Of a stretch of 24,042 bases of DNA, positions 1 to 7,449 are shown piece after piece; within the stretch, counting starts at the first letter, position 1; the number at the start of each line of letters is the position of its first letter. The position numbers and the translations under genes are program-made. The notes under the pieces are model-generated. The model was not told where the DNA came from, did not search any database, and saw only the letters and a list, made by a program, of their open reading frames with translations. The DNA lies in IMG/VR virus record IMGVR_UViG_3300009128_000130, positions 1 to 24,042 of that record; one strand, written 5' to 3'. Source of the stretch: a virus.

Positions 1-2611
1 TTTCAAGTAGATACAAATGGCGGTCGCCATAAAGCCCCTCGTCTGGAACGGTAGTACCACCCTGTGCGTGTCTGACTTCTCCACCGTCCATCATTACCCC
101 GAGCAACCCGTCGGGTAACATCCCCTCAAGAATACTCCCCCCCAGTACGCCACCTATGCCCCCTGTAAATCCCCCGACAAGTAAGCGGAATACCATTTGG
201 AAGGCAGAAGAAAGTAAGGTTTCTACCAGTTGGTTACGGAGGTTTTCAGCCCATTGTGATACAGCATCCTGCCCCTCTCGTGCAGCACCAAAGAAGCCTT
301 TGGAAAAAGTGGCGAGTTGGTCTGCCATTTTGTTAGCGTCCTCTGCTCGTTGAGTATTGATTTCTTGTTGTATTCCCTGTACTAATTCAAGGTGCTCTAA
401 TTCAGCCAGCCGATAGGCTTCTTGTAATTCTTCTGTATCGCCAAGTAATTCCTGCTGTTCAGCAAGCCATTCTAATTTTTCTGCATAGCGTTCTTCTTCT
501 TTTTCAAAGTCAGTTTGTCCTATTTCGGCTCTTTCTTCGAGATAATCCATAATACCCTGCGAGATTTCCGCCTGCTTCTCTGCTAATTCTTCTGCACGAG
601 CTTCTTCAATAAGTCCCTGTGCTTCGTTAAATTCAGCGAGACTCCCCCCTTCTTCAAGGAGTTGTGTAATTTTTGCAATCTCGGCATCGTATTTGGCGTT
701 TATTTTATCCAGCCCCTCAAGTGCGGAATCATTATATTGGTCGATAACCGCCTGTAGTTCGCTTATCGCACTTACCGCAGCTCCAGCCCCGCTTTCTGTT
801 GCAGAAAAACTACCAGAGATTGACGAACTCGTGGACGCAGTGGTTGCTTCTAATTTTTCAAGGGCTTCTTCTACCTCGGCAATAACTTCCTGCACTATGG
901 GAAGGAACTCTTCAAACAAATTCATTTGAAGCATAAAAGCCTCGGTAGCCTGTAGAGTCGCTAACGCCATTTCTAACTCGGCTTTGGACAAATCGTGTAC
1001 AGAACCTTTTAAGGAGTTTACATCTCCCTCTGCATCACGAATTGCGACCCCAAGAGCGGTGGTAGGTTCAATAACTTCTTCCTCTATTATCCCTAATTTG
1101 ATTAGCCCAGATATCAAGAAATTCACCGAAGCCCTAATAGCCTCTAAAATCGGGACTAATACAAATTCTAAAGCCGACGCAAAGAACTCTACCGCAGGTA
1201 CCGCTGTCTCCAGAATTACACCCGCTAATTCCGCTAAAACTGTTATTTGGTCTCCCACCATTTCCGCCCAGAGAACTATAATTGGCACGAGGTGTTCTAC
1301 CAAAATATCCACGAGTTCCATAATAGGGGGGAGCAACGGAAGCACCGCTTCTATAACAGCGTCAAGGATTGGGAGTAATGCAACCACAAGTTCGTTTACC
1401 AATACTACTACCGCATCACGGAGTTGATCAAAAGCAGGGTCTTGCATAACTTCAAAAACAGTAGTTAAAGTAGATGCTATTGCGTCAAATGCGGGGGTTA
1501 GTTGTGGTACTATTTCTGAAACGAATTCACTAAAACGCTGTATAATATCTACAAGAATCGGCATAAGTGGCTCGAGTGCTGCACCAAGTTGTGCTTGAAA
1601 AACCTGTGCAATCATAGCGATTTCTTCTTTGAATAAAGCCAGAGTCTCCAACGCACCTGCTGGGATTACATTATCCATAGCGTCGGCTACATCGTTTAGA
1701 GAACCCTCCGTGTTTTCCATTACAGCGATAACTTCCTCGCTGGAACTTCCAAAGATAGCATTAGCGGTGGAAGCCATTTCGGTAGCGTCTTCCATCTCTC
1801 CGAGTTTATCAGTAACTAAAGATAATTGTTCATCTGGTGAAAGATTAGCCATATCTTCCATAGCAATCCCGAGGCTATTCATCGCTTCCGCTTGTTCTTC
1901 TGTCACGCTGGAACTCATAATAGTTTCCAGAGATTGTAATGAATCCCCAAAAGTAGAAGCAGAACTACCTGCTTCGGTGAAAATCATCGAATACGCCTGT
2001 GCTTCTTCTGTGCCAATTCCCATAGCCTCAGCATTTGAAATAGTCGCTTCCGCCACCGTTCCGAGCATGCTAATCATACCCAATCCAGCAGTAGTAAAAT
2101 TACTTATTTCAGCATATACTTTCTTGACAGCGTTCGCGTATTTTTCAACAACAGCAGAAGCCATTGCCTTGTGCATTTCTTGTCTAATTTTAGTGGCTTC
2201 TTTTTCTGCTTCAGCAGTTCTACCCGTAGCCTCACCGAGTTCTTCTACTTTTTTTATGCGGTCGGTGTATCCTTCGAAGAAAGCCTCAAGACTACTTTTC
2301 TCTTTCTCGCTTCGTGCATCGAGGATTTTCTGTAAATCTGCGTGTGCCCTTCCGCTATCTTGTGTGGATTTCTTCGTCTCCTTACCAAGTTCAATCATCC
2401 CCTCCTTGACGGCATCGGCAATTTCCTTCTCGTTCTCGAGGGTCTCTGCCAACTCCTCAAGTTCTTCCTTCGCCTCTTTTATCCCCTCGGCAGATTTATC
2501 TGCACCATCTACGAGGGCGGTGAACACATCTGCGTTTTGTTTAATTTTCAACAGCTCCGCACTGACCTCGTCTTTGAGGCGTAGGATAAGTTCTATTATA
2601 TTATTATCCAT
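1..2611 (-). CDS. Tape measure protein, N-terminal 870 residues (partial at left edge)
   Basis: This frame is open without a stop from its ATG to the left edge, so the 3' end is missing. The ATG overlaps the stop of the upstream chaperone gene (TAATG). The first 130 or so residues are charged and coiled-coil-like. Residues about 395-515 are strongly hydrophobic and helical, a Glu-rich helical stretch spans about 570-750, and a glycine-rich stretch containing GGFTGGIGGVLGG lies near 815-830. This composition, the length over 870 residues and the place directly after a tail assembly chaperone are typical of siphovirus tape measure proteins, which set tail length and help DNA entry. The identification rests on architecture and position rather than a catalytic motif. 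The 344-residue open frame on the opposite strand here is a shadow. Confidence 0.86.
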   Translation of the reverse strand, partial: MDNNIIELILRLKDEVSAELLKIKQNADVFTALVDGADKSAEGIKEAKEELEELAETLENEKEIADAVKEGMIELGKETKKSTQDSGRAHADLQKILDARSEKEKSSLEAFFEGYTDRIKKVEELGEATGRTAEAEKEATKIRQEMHKAMASAVVEKYANAVKKVYAEISNFTTAGLGMISMLGTVAEATISNAEAMGIGTEEAQAYSMIFTEAGSSASTFGDSLQSLETIMSSSVTEEQAEAMNSLGIAMEDMANLSPDEQLSLVTDKLGEMEDATEMASTANAIFGSSSEEVIAVMENTEGSLNDVADAMDNVIPAGALETLALFKEEIAMIAQVFQAQLGAALEPLMPILVDIIQRFSEFVSEIVPQLTPAFDAIASTLTTVFEVMQDPAFDQLRDAVVVLVNELVVALLPILDAVIEAVLPLLPPIMELVDILVEHLVPIIVLWAEMVGDQITVLAELAGVILETAVPAVEFFASALEFVLVPILEAIRASVNFLISGLIKLGIIEEEVIEPTTALGVAIRDAEGDVNSLKGSVHDLSKAELEMALATLQATEAFMLQMNLFEEFLPIVQEVIAEVEEALEKLEATTASTSSSISGSFSATESGAGAAVSAISELQAVIDQYNDSALEGLDKINAKYDAEIAKITQLLEEGGSLAEFNEAQGLIEEARAEELAEKQAEISQGIMDYLEERAEIGQTDFEKEEERYAEKLEWLAEQQELLGDTEELQEAYRLAELEHLELVQGIQQEINTQRAEDANKMADQLATFSKGFFGAAREGQDAVSQWAENLRNQLVETLLSSAFQMVFRLLVGGFTGGIGGVLGGSILEGMLPDGLLGVMMDGGEVRHAQGGTTVPDEGLYGDRHLYLLE

Positions 2612-3159
2612 TATTCAGCATCTTTACGCACCCTCGCTTTTTCGGCTTCGGAAACCTCTATGATTGCAAGGACTTTGGACAACTCTTCATCACTCCACCG
2701 TTCAACTTCAAGTGGCGACAATCCATACCTCTGGCAGATTGCGTCTACGACTATGGCGATTCGCTTCTGCCCCTCGAATAAATGTACCTCTTTGTCGGGG
2801 TCGTACGCAGTGCGGTTAATTCCATAAAAGCGAGATTGGGACAATTTGATGATTTCCTTGAAAGCAAAAAGTACATCGGCTATGGGGATGTCCTCAAGGG
2901 AGATTTCGTCTCCGTCAGGATTATCGTGGGGAACAACTTTAGGTGTAACAGAGCAGGCACAAAGCACTTCGCCAGCCTGTTTAACAATCCTGTCGGCTTC
3001 CTCCTGTGAATGTTCGGAGTCAGCACTGAAGCGAATAACGGGTGCCATACCTGACATTAGCATTTCCCGCACCCGATACGCCCTGACCTCTACTTCTACG
3101 CCCAGTGCAGGTAGTCGGATTAACCTCCGAGATAATTTCCTAACATCTCCTGCTTTCAT
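2611..3159 (-). CDS. Tail assembly chaperone-like protein
   Basis: A 182-residue protein between the tail tube and tape measure genes, the standard place for tail assembly chaperones that coat the tape measure during tail assembly. It has an N-terminal beta-rich part (LPALGVEVEVRAYRVREM), a helical middle (IPIADVLFAFKEIIKLS) and a C-terminal part (YGLSPLEVERWSDEELSKV) resembling the downstream chaperone half that many phages make only by ribosomal frameshift. Here both halves lie in one frame and no slippery heptamer is evident near the end. No clear ribosome binding site precedes the ATG. The stop of the tail tube gene is 6 bases upstream, so translational coupling is likely. The function is inferred from position and general pattern. 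Confidence 0.68.
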   Translation of the reverse strand: MKAGDVRKLSRRLIRLPALGVEVEVRAYRVREMLMSGMAPVIRFSADSEHSQEEADRIVKQAGEVLCACSVTPKVVPHDNPDGDEISLEDIPIADVLFAFKEIIKLSQSRFYGINRTAYDPDKEVHLFEGQKRIAIVVDAICQRYGLSPLEVERWSDEELSKVLAIIEVSEAEKARVRKDAE

Positions 3160-3165
3160 TTTTTA

Positions 3166-4170
3166 TCATATACTGTCAAGGGAGTTTGTTGTGGTTAACT
3201 GTATCAATGCAGGGGATTTGTCAAGAGAAACCATATTTATACTGCACGATTCTCTACCCCAACTGGTTGGATTTCGGCTTACTGAATCTATATAACTATC
3301 ACCAAAGGTAATACTAATCTCTCGCTCATCCCCATCAGCTTCTCCATTGTTCCACACAAGTGAATTTGTCCCTGTAAATTCTGTAGTCGGATCACCCATA
3401 AGCGAATGTGCGGAGTCGTCCATTCTTATGTTAAAATTCCACTTCACGCCCCGATGTCCACTCCTGCCGATAAACGGTAATACGGTCGGGGTAGTTGTAG
3501 CGAGGTCAAACTCGCCTTCTACGAGCGACGCATCTAGGTCGCCTTTAACTGAACCGAGCCGATAGGTAGAAGCACCGTTCAGAGTTGCGGTGAGTTCCGT
3601 CCACTTTACTGCTTCGGTAGATTGCACCGTAGTTAGAGATGCATTCGTTGTTGTCCTCGCTCTGGCAGTCGCTATTCCAGAAACTGTCATATCTGCACTT
3701 TTACCAACGCTCTGCGAAATACTTATGGCGGACACGGCAACATTAGTGAAAGTCTCAAAAATAACTTCGTCCTCCTGAGCTCCTTGCTCCGTGTATTCCA
3801 ACCGTAGAGCACCAAATAGAACTTTGTCAGCAAGAGATTGCGTGTGCGTATAAGGTGCGGGTGCTTCTGAAGTTGAAATTGACCCCCCAGCCCAGAGGCG
3901 AAAAAACTTCTCTCGGTTACTATAGGAGAGCGGAAGTTCAAGCGACCAAGTGAAATACTTTCCCCCTGTAACATAATCAGACAGGTCTACATCTAATTCG
4001 TCCACCAAGGATTTTGAGTTACGAATGTTATAAGAAAAGCCCCCCGCTTTTATTTTAACGCAGGTGTAATTATCCTCCGTTACAGTTCCGTCAAAAGTGC
4101 TTCCAGTTGCTGCAACTTCGTTCTGGATGGTTATACATACCCGAGCATTTTGTCCTATAAAATATGCCAT
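3166..4170 (-). CDS. Major tail tube protein
   Basis: A 334-residue beta-rich protein with many Ser/Thr and few Cys. It begins MAYFIGQNARVCITIQNE and has typical tail-tube strands and loops (YFTWSLELPLSYSN; VLFGALRLEYTEQ). Its size, composition and place before the chaperone and tape measure fit the major tail protein of a long non-contractile tail. No sheath-like gene lies next to it. The ATG follows AAAGGA at a suitable distance and overlaps the upstream stop. The C-terminal 120 residues (after about residue 215) may be an extra surface domain, since simple tube proteins are often 150-250 residues. Family assignment is by architecture, not a diagnostic motif. Confidence 0.8.
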   Translation of the reverse strand: MAYFIGQNARVCITIQNEVAATGSTFDGTVTEDNYTCVKIKAGGFSYNIRNSKSLVDELDVDLSDYVTGGKYFTWSLELPLSYSNREKFFRLWAGGSISTSEAPAPYTHTQSLADKVLFGALRLEYTEQGAQEDEVIFETFTNVAVSAISISQSVGKSADMTVSGIATARARTTTNASLTTVQSTEAVKWTELTATLNGASTYRLGSVKGDLDASLVEGEFDLATTTPTVLPFIGRSGHRGVKWNFNIRMDDSAHSLMGDPTTEFTGTNSLVWNNGEADGDEREISITFGDSYIDSVSRNPTSWGRESCSINMVSLDKSPALIQLTTTNSLDSI

Positions 4171-4358
4171 TAGTCAGTTCCTTTCTTTTTTACCCGAGGG
4201 TTAGGTACCTTCTTCCAAAGGGGTTCCTTCAATTTTGACCTCGCCATTTTGGGGCAAAACTCCACTATATCATTCGGCTGAACTTTATGCCAACCTCTGT
4301 CCCAATACTTTGCTGGCAAGGTGCCTATATATTTTAGTTTTATTTTCGCTTCGTCCAT
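4170..4358 (-). CDS. Small basic structural-region protein
   Basis: A 62-residue, Lys/Trp-rich protein (KIKLKYIGTLPAKYWDRGWHK) located between the tail terminator and tail tube genes. The ATG is preceded by TGGAGGAATA and overlaps the upstream stop by one base. The opening strand pattern followed by a hydrophobic core resembles short phage proteins with a YqbF-like N-terminal domain, but this is a weak resemblance. It is probably co-translated with the tail genes. I do not assign a function. Confidence 0.72.
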   Translation of the reverse strand: MDEAKIKLKYIGTLPAKYWDRGWHKVQPNDIVEFCPKMARSKLKEPLWKKVPNPRVKKKGTD

Positions 4359-4792
4359 TATTCCTCCATAATTCTTACATTTAGAGTTATTGTCGCTGTT
4401 ATGCCAGCATTTGAATCTATCATTTTCTCTGCATTGTTACAGGTGGCGAGTTCTATTTCGCTCCTCCCAAAGGGGGGAAAGCCGTGTCCGATTGAATTAC
4501 AAGCCTCTTCAATTAAGGGAATGGCTGTATCTATTGCAATATCCTGTGCTTCGTCATTGTCTCGCCTTGCTATAATTCCTACTATATAGGTAGCATCTCT
4601 GCAAGGCTCGTTGGGGATAAGGCTGAGATTTTCCAGTAGTCGCATAGATTGAAATGTTACAAGGACACACATTGGAATTTGAGTGTTGGACAAAGCCTCG
4701 GAGATATTAGTTGTAACGAAATACCCACTGCCTAATTCTGTTTGGAGATGAGTTTTGATGGCAGTGCTTATCGCTCTATAATCTACGCTCAT
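4358..4792 (-). CDS. Tail terminator/tail completion-like protein
   Basis: A 144-residue protein beginning MSVDYRAISTAIKTHLQTEL. It has an alpha-beta pattern with a central strand (PMCVLVTFQSMRL) and an acidic end. It lies between the gpG-like protein and the tail tube, where siphoviruses and Mu-like phages encode the tail terminator (Mu gp37-like), which caps the growing tube and joins it to the head. The start overlaps the previous stop in an ATGA arrangement, indicating coupling. The call rests on gene order, size and fold pattern. Confidence 0.62.
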   Translation of the reverse strand: MSVDYRAISTAIKTHLQTELGSGYFVTTNISEALSNTQIPMCVLVTFQSMRLLENLSLIPNEPCRDATYIVGIIARRDNDEAQDIAIDTAIPLIEEACNSIGHGFPPFGRSEIELATCNNAEKMIDSNAGITATITLNVRIMEE

Positions 4793-5277
4793 TCTGTGAA
4801 TCCTTCTTTTTTATAGTAGTACGCCATATATTCAGAAAGCAGTTCCAGTCCCTTTGTGGTGGCATATTCGCCTTCGGGTACATAAGGTCGGGGAGGTCTC
4901 CGAGTGCCGTCCACGCCTCTCGCTACGACACCTGCATAAATCAAATGCGAACCTGCTGTTACCGTTCTGGTGTTTTCACTATAATTACAGAATATACTCG
5001 CCTTCAAATCCCCCGAGAGGATATTGGCGAGTTCATGCCCCTTTGTGCGTAACTTCCACGAAGCGTATTTGGGAGACGACTGGCGTAAGGGAATCCATTT
5101 CTCCCCACCTCGTTGCCCCTGTTCTTTGAAAGATAACTGAGTTTCTCTACCTACCCACGCAGTGAAGCGAGCCCCCCATTGCCGGAGACACTCGTCTTTG
5201 TGCAGCGAGATGAGGGATAGTTTTTCGCTTAACTTCTCGTCGAGGTCATATGGGTCAAATTCAAGAATAAAAGCCAC
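4789..5277 (-). CDS. Mu gpG-like virion morphogenesis protein (tail completion)
   Basis: A 162-residue protein. The central part (GGEKWIPLRQSSPKYASWK, then ILSGDLKASIF) matches the characteristic pattern of the phage virion morphogenesis family (Mu gpG, tail completion protein S): a 'G-x-x-W-x-P-L' segment followed by 'I-L-x-x-G-D-L-x-x-S-I'. A basic proline-rich stretch (RRPPRPYVP) and a helical end follow. The family helps join head and tail. The start is GTG, overlapping the previous stop (TAGTG), with GAGGATAGG upstream as a ribosome binding site. Confidence 0.74.
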   Translation of the reverse strand: MAFILEFDPYDLDEKLSEKLSLISLHKDECLRQWGARFTAWVGRETQLSFKEQGQRGGEKWIPLRQSSPKYASWKLRTKGHELANILSGDLKASIFCNYSENTRTVTAGSHLIYAGVVARGVDGTRRPPRPYVPEGEYATTKGLELLSEYMAYYYKKEGFTE

Positions 5278-6068
5278 TACCTATCCTCTTCTCTATCGCT
5301 ATCGCATTTCCAATTAACAGGGTCGCCTGTGTCTGCAAAGGGATAACTGCTTCCCTCATATGTGGGAGCATACGATAATGGCTCTCGCACCGTTCCTGTT
5401 GTGTCGTAGAGTTCCCCTTTAAGTATAGTCTCATACGCTTCTGTAATATACACGCTTAAATCTTCTAATAGTTTTGACCCTGCCCCACCTGAAAGATTAG
5501 AACGAGCCTGACCCTGTAATAACTGAATAGTGCTTTGCCATACATTCAAAGAGACAAGAATATCGAAGGTGCGTAAGCCCCCTGAAAACGCCGTAAGAGA
5601 CGCTACGGAGCAGTCATCTTCTAAAGTAAGGTAATTGTATTCAGTACCGCTCTTTCTCGCATACAGCGTAATCGTATCGTTGTCTGCGAGGCAAGCATTG
5701 ATATGGAGATTAACGGTTGTGTCTGTATGGTAACTCCCAGTTTCATATTCGTTGATAGCACTTATTAGGTTGACTGCAGTATTCACAAGTGCCGACCCTA
5801 TCAAAACATCGTTTGCAGACGCAAGCGTCTCAACAAAAGTATAAGTCTTACTACCAAGCGTAATCGTATCTTCGGCAGTCGGTTGACCAGAAAAATCAAT
5901 AGACGCAGTTGCTTTCACAGAAATCGGAATGGCATAAGCACGACATAATTTAGCGTCAATAATCTGTGCTTGTGTTTCAAGTGATGACAGTAACACTTTG
6001 TCAGCGTAGGAGGTACTACTGAAAACTGGACAGATTGTAACTAAGTCGTCTTTGCTTGCGTATGCCAT
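5277..6068 (-). CDS. Head-tail connector (DUF1320/Mu gp36-like) with an inserted domain
   Basis: A 263-residue protein. Residues 1 to about 50 (MAYASKDDLVTICPVF; IDAKLCRAYAIPI) look like the start of the helical DUF1320 connector family, and residues about 165-225 (LNVWQSTIQLLQ; LEDLSVYITEAYETIL) look like its end. Between them, about residues 54-163 form a beta-rich module with a recognisable pattern: IDFSGQPTAEDTITLGSKTY, then SAINEYETGS, then NDTITLYARKSGTEYN. Similar modules occur in many phage structural proteins. The normal family length is about 130-150, so the extra length equals the insert. The ATG has a good AAAGGA site. The last 30 residues are low in structure and acidic. Confidence 0.72.
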   Translation of the reverse strand: MAYASKDDLVTICPVFSSTSYADKVLLSSLETQAQIIDAKLCRAYAIPISVKATASIDFSGQPTAEDTITLGSKTYTFVETLASANDVLIGSALVNTAVNLISAINEYETGSYHTDTTVNLHINACLADNDTITLYARKSGTEYNYLTLEDDCSVASLTAFSGGLRTFDILVSLNVWQSTIQLLQGQARSNLSGGAGSKLLEDLSVYITEAYETILKGELYDTTGTVREPLSYAPTYEGSSYPFADTGDPVNWKCDSDREEDR

Positions 6069-6083
6069 TTTTTCCTTTCAGTA

Positions 6084-6105
6084 GGGGTGGTCACACACCC
6101 ACCCC
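6084..6105 (-). other. Hairpin between capsid and connector genes
   Basis: A perfect 7-bp inverted repeat, ggggtgg (6084-6090) and ccacccc (6099-6105), with an 8-base loop. It sits in the 59-base gap between the major capsid stop and the connector start. No T-run follows in the minus direction, so it is not a standard terminator. It could stabilise the capsid mRNA 3' end or lower read-through. Confidence 0.4.
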
Positions 6106-6127
6106 CACTTCCTTTCTTGCTCACTTA

Positions 6128-7039
6128 TTAAGAAAGGGCTCCAAAGATGTAGTATGCGGATGTTTCATCAACCATAACAAGGTCTCTGCTATCACGGAGA
6201 ATGAATTTCGTCCCTGGAGGGTCGTTGAGAACTTCGGTCGTTGTCTTCGTAAGAGCATTCTGTCTGATAGTGTATGAGAAACTCGGTGCATTGGTAGAGC
6301 CCGCTGGACTTCTGTAAAAGAACCAAACATTACCCGTGCCCCATATTTGTGACATACTGATAGTCTTTTTCTTACCCGTTGTATCATATTGAGCGTAACC
6401 GACTTGGATTTCAGGAATACCCATCCAGTTGGCGATTTCAGTTCCGTCCGCCATTTTAGAAGCACCACCAGCCATCCTCTGTTCCGCTACATGTTGCTGA
6501 AGGAACAGAAAAACATCAGGCGACATTACGCAGACATTAGGCATTCTGCCTATTTTGGAGAGAATTGTTGATTTCGCTGTTCTTACATCTCCGAGAATAT
6601 CCTCGCTTGCACCAGACCAATCGGTGACATCTGCTGATGTCGTAAAGTTTCCAGCCGTTTTCATCCAAGTTGCAACTTCAAGTTCCTGTTCTACCTGCAT
6701 ACTTTCCTGCAAATCTTCCATACCGTGAGTAACGAGGCTGATAGGAATATCACTCTGCATTTCAATCTCTTCAGGTATAAAAATGCTTCCCCTTCGGATT
6801 TCGCAGTTGAACGATATTGTGGTGAGGTCGTTATCAATTTGCGTCGCAGGAGAATACGGACCTACTTTGAAGTTAGTATTCTTCATATGCTTTCTGCCAA
6901 ATTTCGGGATATAACCCTGTTTGCCGGCAACATCTATTACGGGAGATATTTTGTCCCAGATATAGAGGTCGTTCCTGTACGCCAGAGCCGTCTTCGTTAT
7001 GATGTACTGTAATTGAACATCGCTTAGTTTAATAGCCAT
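6128..7039 (-). CDS. Major capsid protein (HK97 fold)
   Basis: A 303-residue protein placed after the decoration gene and before the connector. It has features of Mu/encapsulin-type HK97-fold capsid proteins: an N-terminal arm (VQLQYIITKTALAYRNDLY), a long spine-helix region (LVTHGMEDLQESMQVEQEL), a segment predicted as the P-domain end (PNVCVMSPDVFLFLQQH), and a C-terminal beta region (VWFFYRSPAG; TKFILRDSRDLVMVDET). The ATG overlaps the stop of the decoration gene, with AGGTAGG upstream. The 303-residue length with no added N-terminal delta domain fits the separate scaffold/protease gene upstream. Confidence 0.86.
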   Translation of the reverse strand: MAIKLSDVQLQYIITKTALAYRNDLYIWDKISPVIDVAGKQGYIPKFGRKHMKNTNFKVGPYSPATQIDNDLTTISFNCEIRRGSIFIPEEIEMQSDIPISLVTHGMEDLQESMQVEQELEVATWMKTAGNFTTSADVTDWSGASEDILGDVRTAKSTILSKIGRMPNVCVMSPDVFLFLQQHVAEQRMAGGASKMADGTEIANWMGIPEIQVGYAQYDTTGKKKTISMSQIWGTGNVWFFYRSPAGSTNAPSFSYTIRQNALTKTTTEVLNDPPGTKFILRDSRDLVMVDETSAYYIFGALS

Positions 7040-7434
7040 TATGCAACACCTACCTGTCCCTGTTTGACGAGTACGAGTATATATTCATCCGCTGCTGTTG
7101 CAGATTCCATCGCTATTGCTCCATAGATGTCCAAGTCGGTGTCGGCTTTTACGCCCCTACCACTTGCATCCGATTTCAAGAAATCACCTTTGCCAATGTC
7201 AACTGCGTCCCCGTCAACTTTCAGAACATACAATCCAGTATGTTTCACATCGCCGTACTCACCGCTGGCTGTTCCTTCTACGGAGATACCCAAAGTGGCT
7301 TCTCCTGCGTCAGCAACCCGCAATCCGCTGTTGCCGTCCTTCACAAAGAGATATTCGGTAATCGCTTCAGCAGCAACAAAACCACCGTAGATACCGTACT
7401 CTTTCTCTTTACTTGGGACTTCATAGTTTCCCAT
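7039..7434 (-). CDS. Capsid decoration/cement protein (DUF2190-like)
   Basis: A 131-residue glycine- and alanine-rich protein without Cys. The second half (GKGDFLKSDASGRGVKAD, then IYGAIAMESATAADE, then ILVLVKQG) follows the common pattern of the phage capsid cement/DUF2190 group, in which a short beta-barrel protein stabilises the shell. It lies immediately upstream of the major capsid gene. GAAAGGAAAACTA precedes its ATG, a strong late-type ribosome binding site fitting high expression. Confidence 0.72.
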   Translation of the reverse strand: MGNYEVPSKEKEYGIYGGFVAAEAITEYLFVKDGNSGLRVADAGEATLGISVEGTASGEYGDVKHTGLYVLKVDGDAVDIGKGDFLKSDASGRGVKADTDLDIYGAIAMESATAADEYILVLVKQGQVGVA

Positions 7435-7449
7435 TAGTTTTCCTTTCGT

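Noticed and set aside
984-1427. Ser/Thr-rich plus-strand open frame
   Set aside because: Antisense of the hydrophobic part of the tape measure gene; no supporting signals.
2611-2660. GAAAAAGCG near the end of the chaperone gene as a frameshift site
   Set aside because: In the reading frame it does not form the X-XXY-YYZ pattern, and the chaperone already contains both halves.
1629-2663. A 344-residue open frame on the plus strand
   Set aside because: It lies wholly opposite the tape measure and chaperone coding frames, has a Ser/Ala-rich antisense composition and no ribosome binding site. It is a shadow.
3150-3179. TTGACA at the end of the tail tube gene as a promoter
   Set aside because: The only -10-like sequence is about 3-4 bases away; nothing suitable lies at 15-19 bases.
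6084-6105. Capsid-connector hairpin as a terminator
   Set aside because: No T-run follows in the direction of transcription, and essential connector and tail genes lie downstream.
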